NCBI RefSeq assembly: GCF_010500865.1
Contig: NZ_JAAAWN010000001.1
Coordinates: 296,287-360,286, forward strand
Direction: 5' to 3'
Origin: Alteromonas profundi
GTDB taxonomy: Bacteria; Pseudomonadota; Gammaproteobacteria; Enterobacterales; Alteromonadaceae
Length of the DNA: 64,000 bases
The translations under genes were made by a program, and so were the position numbers. The notes under the pieces were generated by a model. It saw nothing but the letters and a program-made list of their open reading frames with translations, was not told the DNA's origin and ran no database searches. Every line of letters starts with the position of its first letter. Within the stretch, counting starts at the first letter, position 1. Of this stretch, positions 56,372 to 64,000 are shown in pieces.

Positions 56372-56708
56372 AATGTTCTCAATTTCCCTATTGTTATATC
56401 GTTGGAATATGCCGACTAATAAGGAATTCTTTATTAGAGCTTGCCGTATAAGATCGTTTGCAAAACAACATTTGTTCTAATGTAGTTAGTATACATTGTA
56501 TTCCTTCATGTCGTTTTGCACTACACAGCGTTAAATTACTTGCTTTTAAACTGTAACATCAATACCACCCCCCTCAGTACTGTAAGAAAAAGCGAATACA
56601 CGCCTGATATATTTTTTTATTTCAACGTACAAAACGGAATACCATGCTTTGATTAAATCTTGTTCAAAGCGTGCTATAATCACGAGATAGTTTGAGAGGA
56701 TAGTTGTC
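56372..56708. other. Divergent gap between pseF and the flagellin-like gene
   Basis: 337 bases with no gene. On the plus strand TGCTATAAT at 56672-56680 is an extended -10 box about 30 bases before the flagellin-like gene, without a clear -35. Toward pseF, TATACT occurs near 56490 on the minus strand with no good -35. GAGAGGA precedes the flagellin-like ATG. Confidence 0.5.
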
Positions 56709-57506
56709 ATGCAGGTAAACAATAACGCGACTTCATCTATTTTTAACCAGGTGCAAGAAAAGCAAGATACGCTTTTTGAAAAACTCGCCAGCGGCAAAAA
56801 AGTTAATGATGCAACCGGTGGCGCTGCAGCGCAACAAATTATCGACCGCCTTACCTCAGAGGTTGAGGGGAGTCGGCAGGCGGTAAATAATGTTTACGAT
56901 GGCATTTCCCTAGCTCAGGTAGCCGAAGGCGGCCTAAGTAGCGTTAATGACGACGTAAACCGCATTCGAGAGTTAACGTTACAGTCGGAAAACGGCATCT
57001 TAAACGATGGCGATCGCCAAGCACTACAATCTGAAATATCGCAACTTCAAGATAATATTAGCCAAACCATAGAACAAACCAACTTCGCAGGTAAGCCTTT
57101 GTTGTCACAAGACGGCGCATTAAGCTTTCAAGTTGGCGCAAGTGCGAGTAATAGCCTAGATATCGAAACACAGGATTATGCTAATCGATTATCTGGTGTG
57201 TTAGCGATTGATTTGACGGCGGGAACAAGTGTTAACGACGCATTAGTTGCAGCGGATGAAGCAATTGAAATAGTCGGCGGCGCACAGAGTGAATTAGGTG
57301 CAACGCAAAATGCATTACAAAGTACTGCTCGAAATTTAACCCAAGGCACTGTAAATACTGCAGAAGCAAGAAGCCGAGTGCAAGATTTAGATTACGCACA
57401 AGCAAGCTCTCAGCAGGCAGCAAACAGTATTCAAAGCCAAGCGGCATTAACTGTGCAAGCCCAGGCAAATCAACAGCAAGGGGCGGTATTGGCGTTACTA
57501 AGTTAA
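56709..57506 (+). CDS. Divergent flagellin-like protein
   Basis: 265 residues. The flagellin D0/D1 pattern is visible (LFEKLASGKKVNDATGGAAAQ; ISLAQVAEGGLSSVNDDV; RIRELTLQSENG; C-terminal QAALTVQAQANQQQGAVLAL), but the usual start INTNVSSLNAQR and the end RPQAALSLLG are altered. It lies apart from the four main flagellins, next to flrA, with an extended -10 sigma-70 type promoter instead of a sigma-28 site. It may be a minor filament subunit or an early, differently regulated one. A terminator follows. Confidence 0.85.
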   Translation: MQVNNNATSSIFNQVQEKQDTLFEKLASGKKVNDATGGAAAQQIIDRLTSEVEGSRQAVNNVYDGISLAQVAEGGLSSVNDDVNRIRELTLQSENGILNDGDRQALQSEISQLQDNISQTIEQTNFAGKPLLSQDGALSFQVGASASNSLDIETQDYANRLSGVLAIDLTAGTSVNDALVAADEAIEIVGGAQSELGATQNALQSTARNLTQGTVNTAEARSRVQDLDYAQASSQQAANSIQSQAALTVQAQANQQQGAVLALLS

Positions 57507-57534
57507 CGCTAATTTTGCAAATTTAATCGAAAGA

Positions 57535-57557
57535 AGCAGGGAAACCTGCTTTTTTTA
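57535..57557 (+). terminator. Terminator after the flagellin-like gene
   Basis: AGCAGG, a GAAA tetraloop and CCTGCT, followed by seven T. Confidence 0.9.
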
Positions 57558-57659
57558 TTGGTACATTTCCGAAAACACCAGTTGCGCTGCTATCTTTTGT
57601 CGTTACAATTTGCACATGCGCTAAACTGTAAATAATAACAAAGCGTTCTCGGGGAGTTG

Positions 57660-59111
57660 ATGAAGGATATTCTGCTGGTTAGCGATAACCAAGAACTAAT
57701 TCATAGTTTAGAAACCATAGTGGCGTTTCTAGGTGAGTCGTGTCAGTCACGAGGTGTGCGTGAATGCGAAACCTATCTTCAAGATGGTAGCGCTGATGTT
57801 GTTCTTATTGAACACAAGTCAACAAGCTTTTTGAAAACCTTAGTGGCACGTTACCCTCATATTCCTTTTGTTGCACTTCAGCGCAACGCCACTGAAATAA
57901 CAGCCGAATGTAATTTGGTAAGCGTCATCGCTTTACCACTTACCTACCCAGTGCTTACTCAAGCGCTCCATCGCTGTCAAGAATATGCAAGTCGCAAACC
58001 TTCTAAACCTCGTGCTGGCGGGGGAAAAACGCGCTTGTTTAGAAGTTTAGTGGGGAAAAGCGAAAAGATTCAGACGGTACGTCGTTTGGTAGAGCAGGTA
58101 GCACCAACGGATGCTACTGTGCTTATCTTAGGCGAGTCGGGTACGGGTAAGGAAGTTGTAGCGCGAAACGTACATTTTCTGTCACAGCGTAGAGAGGGGC
58201 CATTTATCCCCGTAAACTGTGGGGCTATCCCAGGTGAGCTATTGGAAAGTGAGCTATTTGGTCATGAAAAAGGGGCGTTTACTGGTGCTATTAGTGCTAG
58301 AAAAGGGCGCTTCGAATTAGCAGAAAACGGTACCCTATTTTTAGATGAAATAGGGGATATGCCCATGCAGATGCAGGTTAAACTGCTTCGCGTACTTCAA
58401 GAGCGCACCTTTGAACGGGTGGGCGGGCATAAACCTATTAAGTGTAATGTACGTATTATTGCAGCTACACACCGCAACTTAGATCAGATGATAAAAGAAG
58501 ATAAATTCCGCGAGGATTTATATTATCGTTTAAACGTCTTTCCTATCGATAGCCCAGCGTTACGCCAACGTAAAGATGATATCCCGTTACTTATTCAAGA
58601 GCTTAATAGCCGAATTCAAGGGGAGGGAGTAGACGGCGTACACTTTACTGAGCGTGCTATCACGTCCTTAATGGAGCACGAATGGGCTGGAAACGTTCGT
58701 GAATTATCAAATTTAGTCGAACGCTTAGGTATTTTGTACCCCGCACAAGTGGTTGATGTTTCCGATTTACCAGAAAAATACCAATATGGAGAAATTCAGG
58801 CTTATGAGCCTGACTACCCCGAAGAATTATTAGAGCGAGAGGCGTTTAATGAGCTATTCGCGGAGGCCGCCGCTCATGAAGCCGAAGAGGAAACAGACGG
58901 CGATAAAGGGATGCAAGTATCGTCTGCGCTTCCCGAAGAAGGTGTAAACCTGAAAGAATACCTGTCTGAGCTTGAAGTGAATCTCATTCGCCAGGCATTA
59001 GAAGTGCAGGATTGGGTAGTGGCTCGTGCCGCCGATAAATTAGGCATGCGCAGAACTACGCTTGTTGAAAAAATGAGAAAATACGACATTCAGCGTGTGG
59101 AAGAGCTTTAA
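57660..59111 (+). CDS. flrA: FlrA, sigma-54 dependent flagellar master regulator
   Basis: 483 residues: N-terminal receiver-like domain (1-110) without a full acidic pocket, AAA+ domain with Walker [11 protein letters not shown] and sigma-54 contact loop GAFTGA, and a C-terminal Fis-type helix-turn-helix ([19 protein letters not shown]). FlrA (FleQ-like) switches on class II genes, including flrBC and the fli operon, and in relatives responds to c-di-GMP. The ATG at 57660 follows GGGGAG; a TTG at 57657 abuts that site and is unlikely. Confidence 0.92.
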   Translation: MKDILLVSDNQELIHSLETIVAFLGESCQSRGVRECETYLQDGSADVVLIEHKSTSFLKTLVARYPHIPFVALQRNATEITAECNLVSVIALPLTYPVLTQALHRCQEYASRKPSKPRAGGGKTRLFRSLVGKSEKIQTVRRLVEQVAPTDATVLILGESGTGKEVVARNVHFLSQRREGPFIPVNCGAIPGELLESELFGHEKGAFTGAISARKGRFELAENGTLFLDEIGDMPMQMQVKLLRVLQERTFERVGGHKPIKCNVRIIAATHRNLDQMIKEDKFREDLYYRLNVFPIDSPALRQRKDDIPLLIQELNSRIQGEGVDGVHFTERAITSLMEHEWAGNVRELSNLVERLGILYPAQVVDVSDLPEKYQYGEIQAYEPDYPEELLEREAFNELFAEAAAHEAEEETDGDKGMQVSSALPEEGVNLKEYLSELEVNLIRQALEVQDWVVARAADKLGMRRTTLVEKMRKYDIQRVEEL

Positions 59112-59181
59112 CGTCAGGTAATTGACGTAGAAAAAAATCAAATTATCGCTCTAACTCATTGAAATATAAGTTATAAAATAT

Positions 59182-59197
59182 TGGCATGGCATCTGCT
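59182..59197 (+). promoter_or_regulatory. Sigma-54 promoter of flrBC
   Basis: TGGCAT-GGCAT-CTGCT keeps GG and GC at the correct distance, with two mismatches to the consensus. It lies 45 bases upstream of flrB and fits the known FlrA dependence of flrBC. Confidence 0.65.
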
Positions 59198-59242
59198 AGG
59201 TAAGTTCATAGAACAAAACGTCTGCAATTTGACGAGGGCCAT

Positions 59243-60400
59243 ATGACTTACGACAGCAATGCCAATGCAACTGAACCTTTTACTTCATCATTTGAACCAC
59301 TGAATCTTAGCCGTGGGTATGATGAAGGTCATGATGCTGCACCGGTTTCCGTAGTTAGTGCCAGTGAAGTCCAGTCGTTACGCCGTCAATCGAGTCGTCT
59401 TGAGCACCTACTAAAAGTGATGCCCGCCGGGGTTATAGTACTAGATGGTAGAGGTGTTGTGCGCCAAGCCAACGATCAAGCAAAGGCCTTACTCGGCGAA
59501 CCACTAGAAGAACAAATCTGGCGAAACATTATCAGCCGCTCGTTCAAACCCCGAGCCGATGACGGTCATGAAGTCTCACTTGTTGATGGCCGCCGGGTAA
59601 AACTGTCAATTACGCCCCTTGAAAACGAACCCGGACAACTCATTGTTATTACTGATTTGACTGAAACACGTCAGCTTCAGGCGCGGGTGAGTCACATGCA
59701 ACGATTGTCATCTCTTGGCAAAATGGTGGCTTCTTTAGCCCATCAAATTCGTACTCCTTTGTCTGCAGCTATGCTATATGCCGCCAACCTTACGCGGAAA
59801 AACCTGCCGGAATCTGCCGCTGAACAATTCGCCGTTAAACTTACCGACAGGCTAAAAGAGTTAGAATCGCAAGTGAACGATATGCTGCTTTTTGCCAAGT
59901 CTGGTGAAGAGCAGGTGGTAAGCAAGATATCAGGGCAGGAATTATTGAATGCGATTTTGCCAAATGCACAAAGCATGACGGGGCAGAGTGCTCAGCGGTT
60001 AAATATAGAGGGGTTTGAGGACGATATTTCCTTAACTGGTAACCTTACCGCTTTGCAGGGCGCAGTATTAAACCTTATTCACAATGCCAGCCAAGTAACC
60101 CCTAAAGGTTATGACATTCATGTTCGTGGACATCAGGTCGACGGACAATTGGCGCTCTCGGTATGCGATGCTGGTCCAGGGGTTCCTGAGACCTTACAAA
60201 GTAAAATATTTGAACCCTTTTTTACCACAAAAACCCATGGCACAGGCTTGGGCTTATCTGTGGTTAAGTCGGTGGTGAATGCCCATAATGGAAAACTCAC
60301 TGTGACAAACCTTCCCAGTGGCGGCGCATGCTTTACTCTACTGTTACCTTGCGCTTCTAAAAACACTCAACCCCTTAACCCTCAGACAAACGTCGCTTAA
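59243..60400 (+). CDS. flrB: FlrB, flagellar sensor histidine kinase
   Basis: 385 residues, no membrane segment, so a cytoplasmic kinase. PAS-like domain (about 50-150, VMPAGVIVLDGRGVVRQAND), dimerisation/phospho-acceptor His in SLAHQIRTPLSAAM, ATP-binding N box (LNLIHNASQ) and G boxes (DAGPGVPE; GTGLGLSVV). It phosphorylates FlrC. flrC follows after 18 bases. Confidence 0.93.
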   Translation: MTYDSNANATEPFTSSFEPLNLSRGYDEGHDAAPVSVVSASEVQSLRRQSSRLEHLLKVMPAGVIVLDGRGVVRQANDQAKALLGEPLEEQIWRNIISRSFKPRADDGHEVSLVDGRRVKLSITPLENEPGQLIVITDLTETRQLQARVSHMQRLSSLGKMVASLAHQIRTPLSAAMLYAANLTRKNLPESAAEQFAVKLTDRLKELESQVNDMLLFAKSGEEQVVSKISGQELLNAILPNAQSMTGQSAQRLNIEGFEDDISLTGNLTALQGAVLNLIHNASQVTPKGYDIHVRGHQVDGQLALSVCDAGPGVPETLQSKIFEPFFTTKTHGTGLGLSVVKSVVNAHNGKLTVTNLPSGGACFTLLLPCASKNTQPLNPQTNVA

Positions 60401-60418
60401 AGAGTAGGAGAATTTCAA

Positions 60419-61756
60419 ATGTCAAAAACAACTATTCTTATAGTGGAAGATGATGCTGGTTTACGTGAAGCCCTTTATGACACCTTGTTGCTCGGCGACT
60501 ATGATGTGGTGGATGCTGATTGTGCAGAAGCTGCGCTTATGGTGTTGGCGGGACGTAAAGTAGACTTGGTGGTCAGCGATATTCAAATGGGAGAAATGAG
60601 TGGTCTTGCACTTTTAAAGAGTATTAAAGCTAAATACCCTAAGCTCCCAGTACTGCTTATGACTGCCTTTGCTACCATTAATGATGCGGTGCAAGCGATG
60701 CGAGATGGTGCAACAGACTATCTTTCTAAGCCTTTTGCGCCGGAAGTTTTACTTAACTTGGTGGGGCGTTATGCTCCCGCCCAGCAAATAGTCTCACGCA
60801 CACCTATTGTCGCCGATCCGTCAAGCATACAGTTGCTTAGTTTAGCGAGAAAAGTTGCTAAATCAGACGCAACTGTAATGGTGCTTGGGCCAAGCGGTTC
60901 AGGGAAAGAGGTACTTTCACGCTATATTCACGACCAATCAAATAGAGCGGCGTCGCCTTTTGTGGCCATTAATTGTGCCGCTATTCCAGAAAATATGCTA
61001 GAAGCCACCTTATTTGGCTATGAAAAAGGGGCGTTTACTGGTGCAGTTCAGGCGTGCCCTGGTAAGTTCGAGCAAGCGCAAAGCGGCACCTTGTTGCTAG
61101 ATGAAATAACCGAAATGGATTTAGCCTTGCAAGCCAAGTTACTGCGGGTACTTCAAGAACGTGAAGTAGAGCGCTTGGGCGGTCGAAAAAATATTAAACT
61201 TGATGTACGGGTTATTGCTACCAGTAACCGTGATCTACGCAAAGCCGTAGAGGCGGGAGAGTTCCGCGAAGATCTCTACTATCGTTTGAATGTGTTTCCT
61301 ATTACATGGCGTCCTTTGAGCGAGCGCCCGGGCGACATTGTTCCCTTGGCTGAGCACCTAATAGGACGTCACGCCGCTAATCAAAATTTAGGTCCGGTGC
61401 GCCTTAATGCTGCTGCAAGAAGCAAGCTATCTCAATACACTTGGCCAGGTAATGTCCGTGAACTAGAAAATGTGGTACAGCGCGCCCTCATTTTGTGTGA
61501 AAACGGGGAAATTGACTCTGGCGATTTAATGATCGACATGGCAGTGCATACAGAAATGGCAATGACTGCTCAAGATGAAGATAACAGCAAGCTAGGCTCT
61601 GAACTTCGTCATCAAGAGCATCAGATTATTCTAGATACCCTAGCATTATGCAACGGGAAGCGAAAAGATGTGGCTGAGAAGCTAGGTATTAGCCCGCGCA
61701 CCCTACGTTACAAGTTAGCGCGTATGCGCGAAGATGGCATTGAAGTTCCTGCTTAA
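60419..61756 (+). CDS. flrC: FlrC, sigma-54 dependent response regulator
   Basis: 445 residues: receiver with phospho-acceptor Asp in VVSDIQMGEMSG, AAA+ domain with Walker A GPSGSGKEVL and loop GAFTGA, and a Fis-type helix-turn-helix (VAEKLGISPRTLRYKLARM). Activated by FlrB, it drives the sigma-54 rod, hook and basal body promoters seen in this window. GTAGGAG precedes the ATG. Confidence 0.94.
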   Translation: MSKTTILIVEDDAGLREALYDTLLLGDYDVVDADCAEAALMVLAGRKVDLVVSDIQMGEMSGLALLKSIKAKYPKLPVLLMTAFATINDAVQAMRDGATDYLSKPFAPEVLLNLVGRYAPAQQIVSRTPIVADPSSIQLLSLARKVAKSDATVMVLGPSGSGKEVLSRYIHDQSNRAASPFVAINCAAIPENMLEATLFGYEKGAFTGAVQACPGKFEQAQSGTLLLDEITEMDLALQAKLLRVLQEREVERLGGRKNIKLDVRVIATSNRDLRKAVEAGEFREDLYYRLNVFPITWRPLSERPGDIVPLAEHLIGRHAANQNLGPVRLNAAARSKLSQYTWPGNVRELENVVQRALILCENGEIDSGDLMIDMAVHTEMAMTAQDEDNSKLGSELRHQEHQIILDTLALCNGKRKDVAEKLGISPRTLRYKLARMREDGIEVPA

Positions 61757-61788
61757 CGTCTTATTATGAATCTTTATATTACCTAAGT

Positions 61789-61820
61789 AGCAGCGTGTGA
61801 TTTTCTGTCACTCGCTTGCT
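61789..61820 (+). other. Hairpin after flrC
   Basis: AGCAGCGTGTGA can pair with TCACTCGCTTGCT around a 7-base loop, with one bulge and one mismatch. No T-run follows, so it is at best a weak terminator. The rest of the 61757-62097 gap holds only the fliE promoter. Confidence 0.35.
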
Positions 61821-62012
61821 ATCTGGGTATCATTGGTTTTTATACGCCCCCCAGCGTTAGCTTTATGACCAAAAGTATCCATCAATTCCTTTCACTCATT
61901 CTTTCCACCACAACGATAAAGATAGCACCTTAGGCTATTTAGACCCTGTCATAAAATTGGCTAATATCAATAAATTTAATTTAAGGTGTTGATATATAGT
62001 GAATTGTAAAGT

Positions 62013-62028
62013 TGGCGTGAGCCTTGCA
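62013..62028 (+). promoter_or_regulatory. Sigma-54 promoter of fliE
   Basis: TGGCGT-GAGCC-TTGCA, good -12 box and correct spacing, about 70 bases upstream of the fliE start. It should drive fliEF and whatever follows beyond the window. Confidence 0.8.
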
Positions 62029-62097
62029 TTTCACCAGGGTGAGTGCAATTTCTCGCCGTAATACGGCAATTTTTCGACGCTATCTTTAGGAGTGGTT

Positions 62098-62427
62098 ATG
62101 GACGTTAAAGCCAATAGTTTGTACCAAGAAATGCAAAATATGATTGGGCAATCTCGTCTTCAAGTTAACGAGCCCCAGCCATTAACCAACGTAAACCCAT
62201 CAGCTGATGATTTTTCTACCATGCTTAAACACGCGGTAGATGGCGTTAATGATATGCAGGTCGCGTCAAAAACCGCACAGCAGAATTTTGAAATGGGTGA
62301 CACCTCGTTAAGTTTAGCTGAGGTAATGTTAACCAAAGAAAAAGCAAGTATTGCCTTTGAAGCCACGGTGCAAGTGCGAAACAAAGTACTAGAAGCTTAC
62401 AAGCAAGTTATGAACATGCCGGTATAG
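62098..62427 (+). CDS. fliE: FliE, MS ring-rod junction protein
   Basis: 109 residues. The C-terminal half is the conserved FliE helix set (SLSLAEVMLTKEKASIAFE; VRNKVLEAYKQVMNM). FliE links FliF to the rod. The ATG at 62098 lies 5 bases after AGGAG; the GTG at 62092 overlaps that site. fliF follows after 12 bases. Confidence 0.93.
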   Translation: MDVKANSLYQEMQNMIGQSRLQVNEPQPLTNVNPSADDFSTMLKHAVDGVNDMQVASKTAQQNFEMGDTSLSLAEVMLTKEKASIAFEATVQVRNKVLEAYKQVMNMPV

Positions 62428-62439
62428 ATGGAGTAAATC

Positions 62440-63737
62440 ATGGCAGAGGCGACAGGCACTAATTTAACCATACCCGATCCAGCTGTTGGATCTGACAACG
62501 AGCCAGAAAATAAGTCGGGCTTCATGGATACTCTCGGTAGCGCAGACATGATGCGTCAAATGGCATTGGTAGTGGTACTGGTTATCTGTGTAGCCATTGC
62601 GGTATTTATCTTTATCTGGTCTCAAGAGCCTGATTTTAGACCTCTTGCCCAAATGGAAACCCAAGAGCTAATTGAAACCCTCGACTATATGGACGGGAAT
62701 CAAATTGAGTATCGTCTTGAAGGGAACACCATTTACGTAAAAAGTGATGAATTCCAAAATATCCGGTTAGGCATGGCACGTCAGGGGCTTGCCCAAGCAT
62801 CTGATAATGGCAGCGACATCATTATGCAAGACATGGGCTTTGGTGTCAGCCAACGGGTAGAAATGGAGCGTTTAAAACACGCCCGTGAGCAGCAAATAGC
62901 CTCCACCATTGAAGATATGTCGAGTATCAAGAAAGCCCGCGTGCTATTAGCTATGCCCAAAGAAAACGTATTCGCGCGGCGAGAAAAGAAAGCATCTGCG
63001 ACAGTTGTACTAACAGCTAACCGCGGCTCAGTGATTAAAGGCGAAGAAGTGGATGCAGTTGTCGATATTGTTGCCTCTGCTGTGCAAAATATGGAGCCTT
63101 CGAAAGTAACCGTTACCGACAGCAACGGCCGTTTACTTAATTCTGGTTCGCAAGACTCGTTGAGCGCTAGAGCCCGGAAAGAGTACGAAGTAGAGCGCCA
63201 ACGCGAACAAGAATATTTAGAAAAAATCGATGCGATATTGATACCTGTACTGGGTATTGGTAACTACACAGCCCAAGCTGACGTTAGCATGGACTTTACT
63301 GCTATGGAGCAGACGCAGCGAAGCTACAACCCAGACTTGCCCGCGGTTCGTAGTGAAATGATTATCGAAGAAAACAGTGTAGGTGGTGGAGTAGGCGGTA
63401 TTCCTGGTGCGCTATCCAATCAACCTCCGCTTGATTCAAACATTCCGGAAAATGCGACAGGGGACGCTGGTCAACAACGTTTACCTGGGCGTACAGCAAA
63501 AGAATCTACCCGTAATTACGAGCTTGATACCACCATCAGTCATACTAAAAAACAAAGTGGTGTTATTCGTCGTTTAAGCGTGTCAGTCGCGGTAGACTAC
63601 AAGCAATTAACAGGCGAAGACGGCACAGTTACCGCTGAACCTCGCACGCAAGAGCAACTATTAAATATCCGTCGTCTTTTACAAGGCGGTATCGGTTTTG
63701 ACGTTACTCGTGGCGACTCGTTAGAGGTGGTTAGTGT
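62440..63737 (+). pseudogene. fliF: FliF, MS-ring protein, cut by an insertion sequence
   Basis: The intact part gives 433 residues: a cytoplasmic start, first membrane segment (MALVVVLVICVAIAVFIFIW, about 46-65), and the ring-building motifs (GMARQGLAQASDNGSDI; ATVVLTANRGSVIKGEEV). The frame ends at a TGA that lies in CTGAGGTATCCCC, an IS10-like end. Normal FliF has about 550-580 residues; the second membrane segment and the FliG-binding tail are missing. MS-ring assembly and motor coupling should be lost unless the element excises or another fliF exists. The 9 bases before the element, GGTTAGTGT, would be the target duplication. Confidence 0.88.
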
Positions 63738-64000
63738 CTGAGGTATCCCCACAAATAATATAGCGAAATCAGTGGGATAAAAAAGATGGGAACATTCATG
63801 ACGTTTGGTGATCAGATCTTTCGCCAAAAAAAAGTGAAGGTTAAACGCCATGAATGCCCTATCTATTGTGAATAAAGTCGTATCGCTTGTCAGCTTAAAA
63901 ATGCATAAAACTCGTCGGGATGCGGTAACGGCGTGCGTCAAAAGCCTGCTCAATGGAAGCACTGCAACCGTAACCAGCATAGGTCGAGGGATTAACACTA
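63738..64000 (+). mobile_element. IS4-family (IS10-like) insertion element, left part
   Basis: The element begins with CTGAGGTATCCCC, resembling the IS10 terminal repeat CTGAGAGATCCCC, inside fliF. A transposase gene in the same direction as fliF begins at 63850. The right end lies outside the window. Confidence 0.85.
63850..64000 (+). CDS. IS4-family transposase, N-terminal fragment (runs off window)
   Basis: Fifty codons are visible. SLKMHKTRRDAVTACVKSLL followed by TSIGRGINT matches the N-terminal pattern of IS10/IS4 transposases (a helical DNA-binding start ending in a LGR-like motif). The catalytic DDE domain lies beyond the window. The ATG at 63850 is 112 bases inside the element; no strong ribosome site is seen, as in IS10, where translation is kept low. 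Confidence 0.8.
   Translation, partial: MNALSIVNKVVSLVSLKMHKTRRDAVTACVKSLLNGSTATVTSIGRGINT

Noticed and set aside
63739..63741. Premature stop in fliF as a sequencing frameshift
   Set aside because: The stop lies in an IS10-like terminal sequence and a transposase start follows about 110 bases on; no other frame continues FliF.

Overview
The window is a polar-flagellum locus from a marine gammaproteobacterium of the Alteromonas type. The evidence is the gene order (flgT/flgP - flgNMA - cheV-cheR - flgBCDEFGHIJKL - flagellins - flaG-fliD-fliS - glycosylation genes - flrABC - fliE-fliF), the Vibrio/Shewanella-like FlrA/FlrB/FlrC hierarchy, sigma-54 and sigma-28 type promoters, and short flagellins without an outer domain. 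The genus is inferred from layout and protein flavour, not from a database match.

Layout. 1-5.7 kb: H-ring gene flgT (cut by the window edge), lipoprotein flgP, flgN-flgM-flgA on the minus strand, then cheV and cheR. 5.8-16.7 kb: two rod/hook operons, flgBCDE and flgFGHIJKL, each behind a near-perfect sigma-54 site. 16.7-22.2 kb: four tandem flagellin genes, each with its own sigma-28 type promoter. Flagellins 2 and 3 share a long structured leader; flagellins 1 and 4 share a nearly identical coding tract. 22.2-34.4 kb: flaG-fliD-fliS-fliT-like running directly into a Maf-type flagellin glycosyltransferase and four further glycosyl/phosphoglycosyl transferases. 34.5-39.8 kb: a CDP-sugar operon (rfbF, rfbG, a 3,5-epimerase-like protein, a C-methyltransferase, a reductase, a CmcI-type methyltransferase). 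39.8-46.2 kb, minus strand: a compact operon whose four core enzymes match the Campylobacter O-methyl phosphoramidate pathway (glutamine kinase, phosphoglutamine cytidylyltransferase, gamma-glutamyl-CDP-amidate hydrolase, CDP-amidate kinase), together with a sulfotransferase-fold protein, a formyltransferase-like protein and an unknown protein. 46.5-48.6 kb: a GT8 transferase and a methyltransferase. 48.6-56.4 kb, minus strand: pseudaminic acid genes pseF, G, I, B, C with LicD, ATP-grasp and HAD genes between them. 56.7-64 kb: a divergent flagellin, flrA, flrB, flrC, fliE and fliF. fliF is cut after about 433 codons by the end of an IS4/IS10-like element whose transposase begins before the window ends.

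How it fits together. Rod, hook and filament genes are controlled by FlrA/FlrC-sigma-54 and then FliA/FlgM. The 24.9-56.4 kb block would make nucleotide-activated sugars (CMP-pseudaminic acid, a branched CDP-6-deoxyhexose) and decorations (phosphoramidate, phosphodiester, methyl), and load them on flagellin through Maf and its partners. A small Rossmann-like module is attached to seven different proteins of this block.

Most notable: the phosphoramidate operon inside a flagellin glycosylation island, with a sulfotransferase-fold candidate transferase for a PAPS-like donor; the flagellin leaders with compensatory base changes; and the insertion in fliF, which should abolish the basal body unless another copy exists. 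No tRNA, rRNA or CRISPR array was seen.
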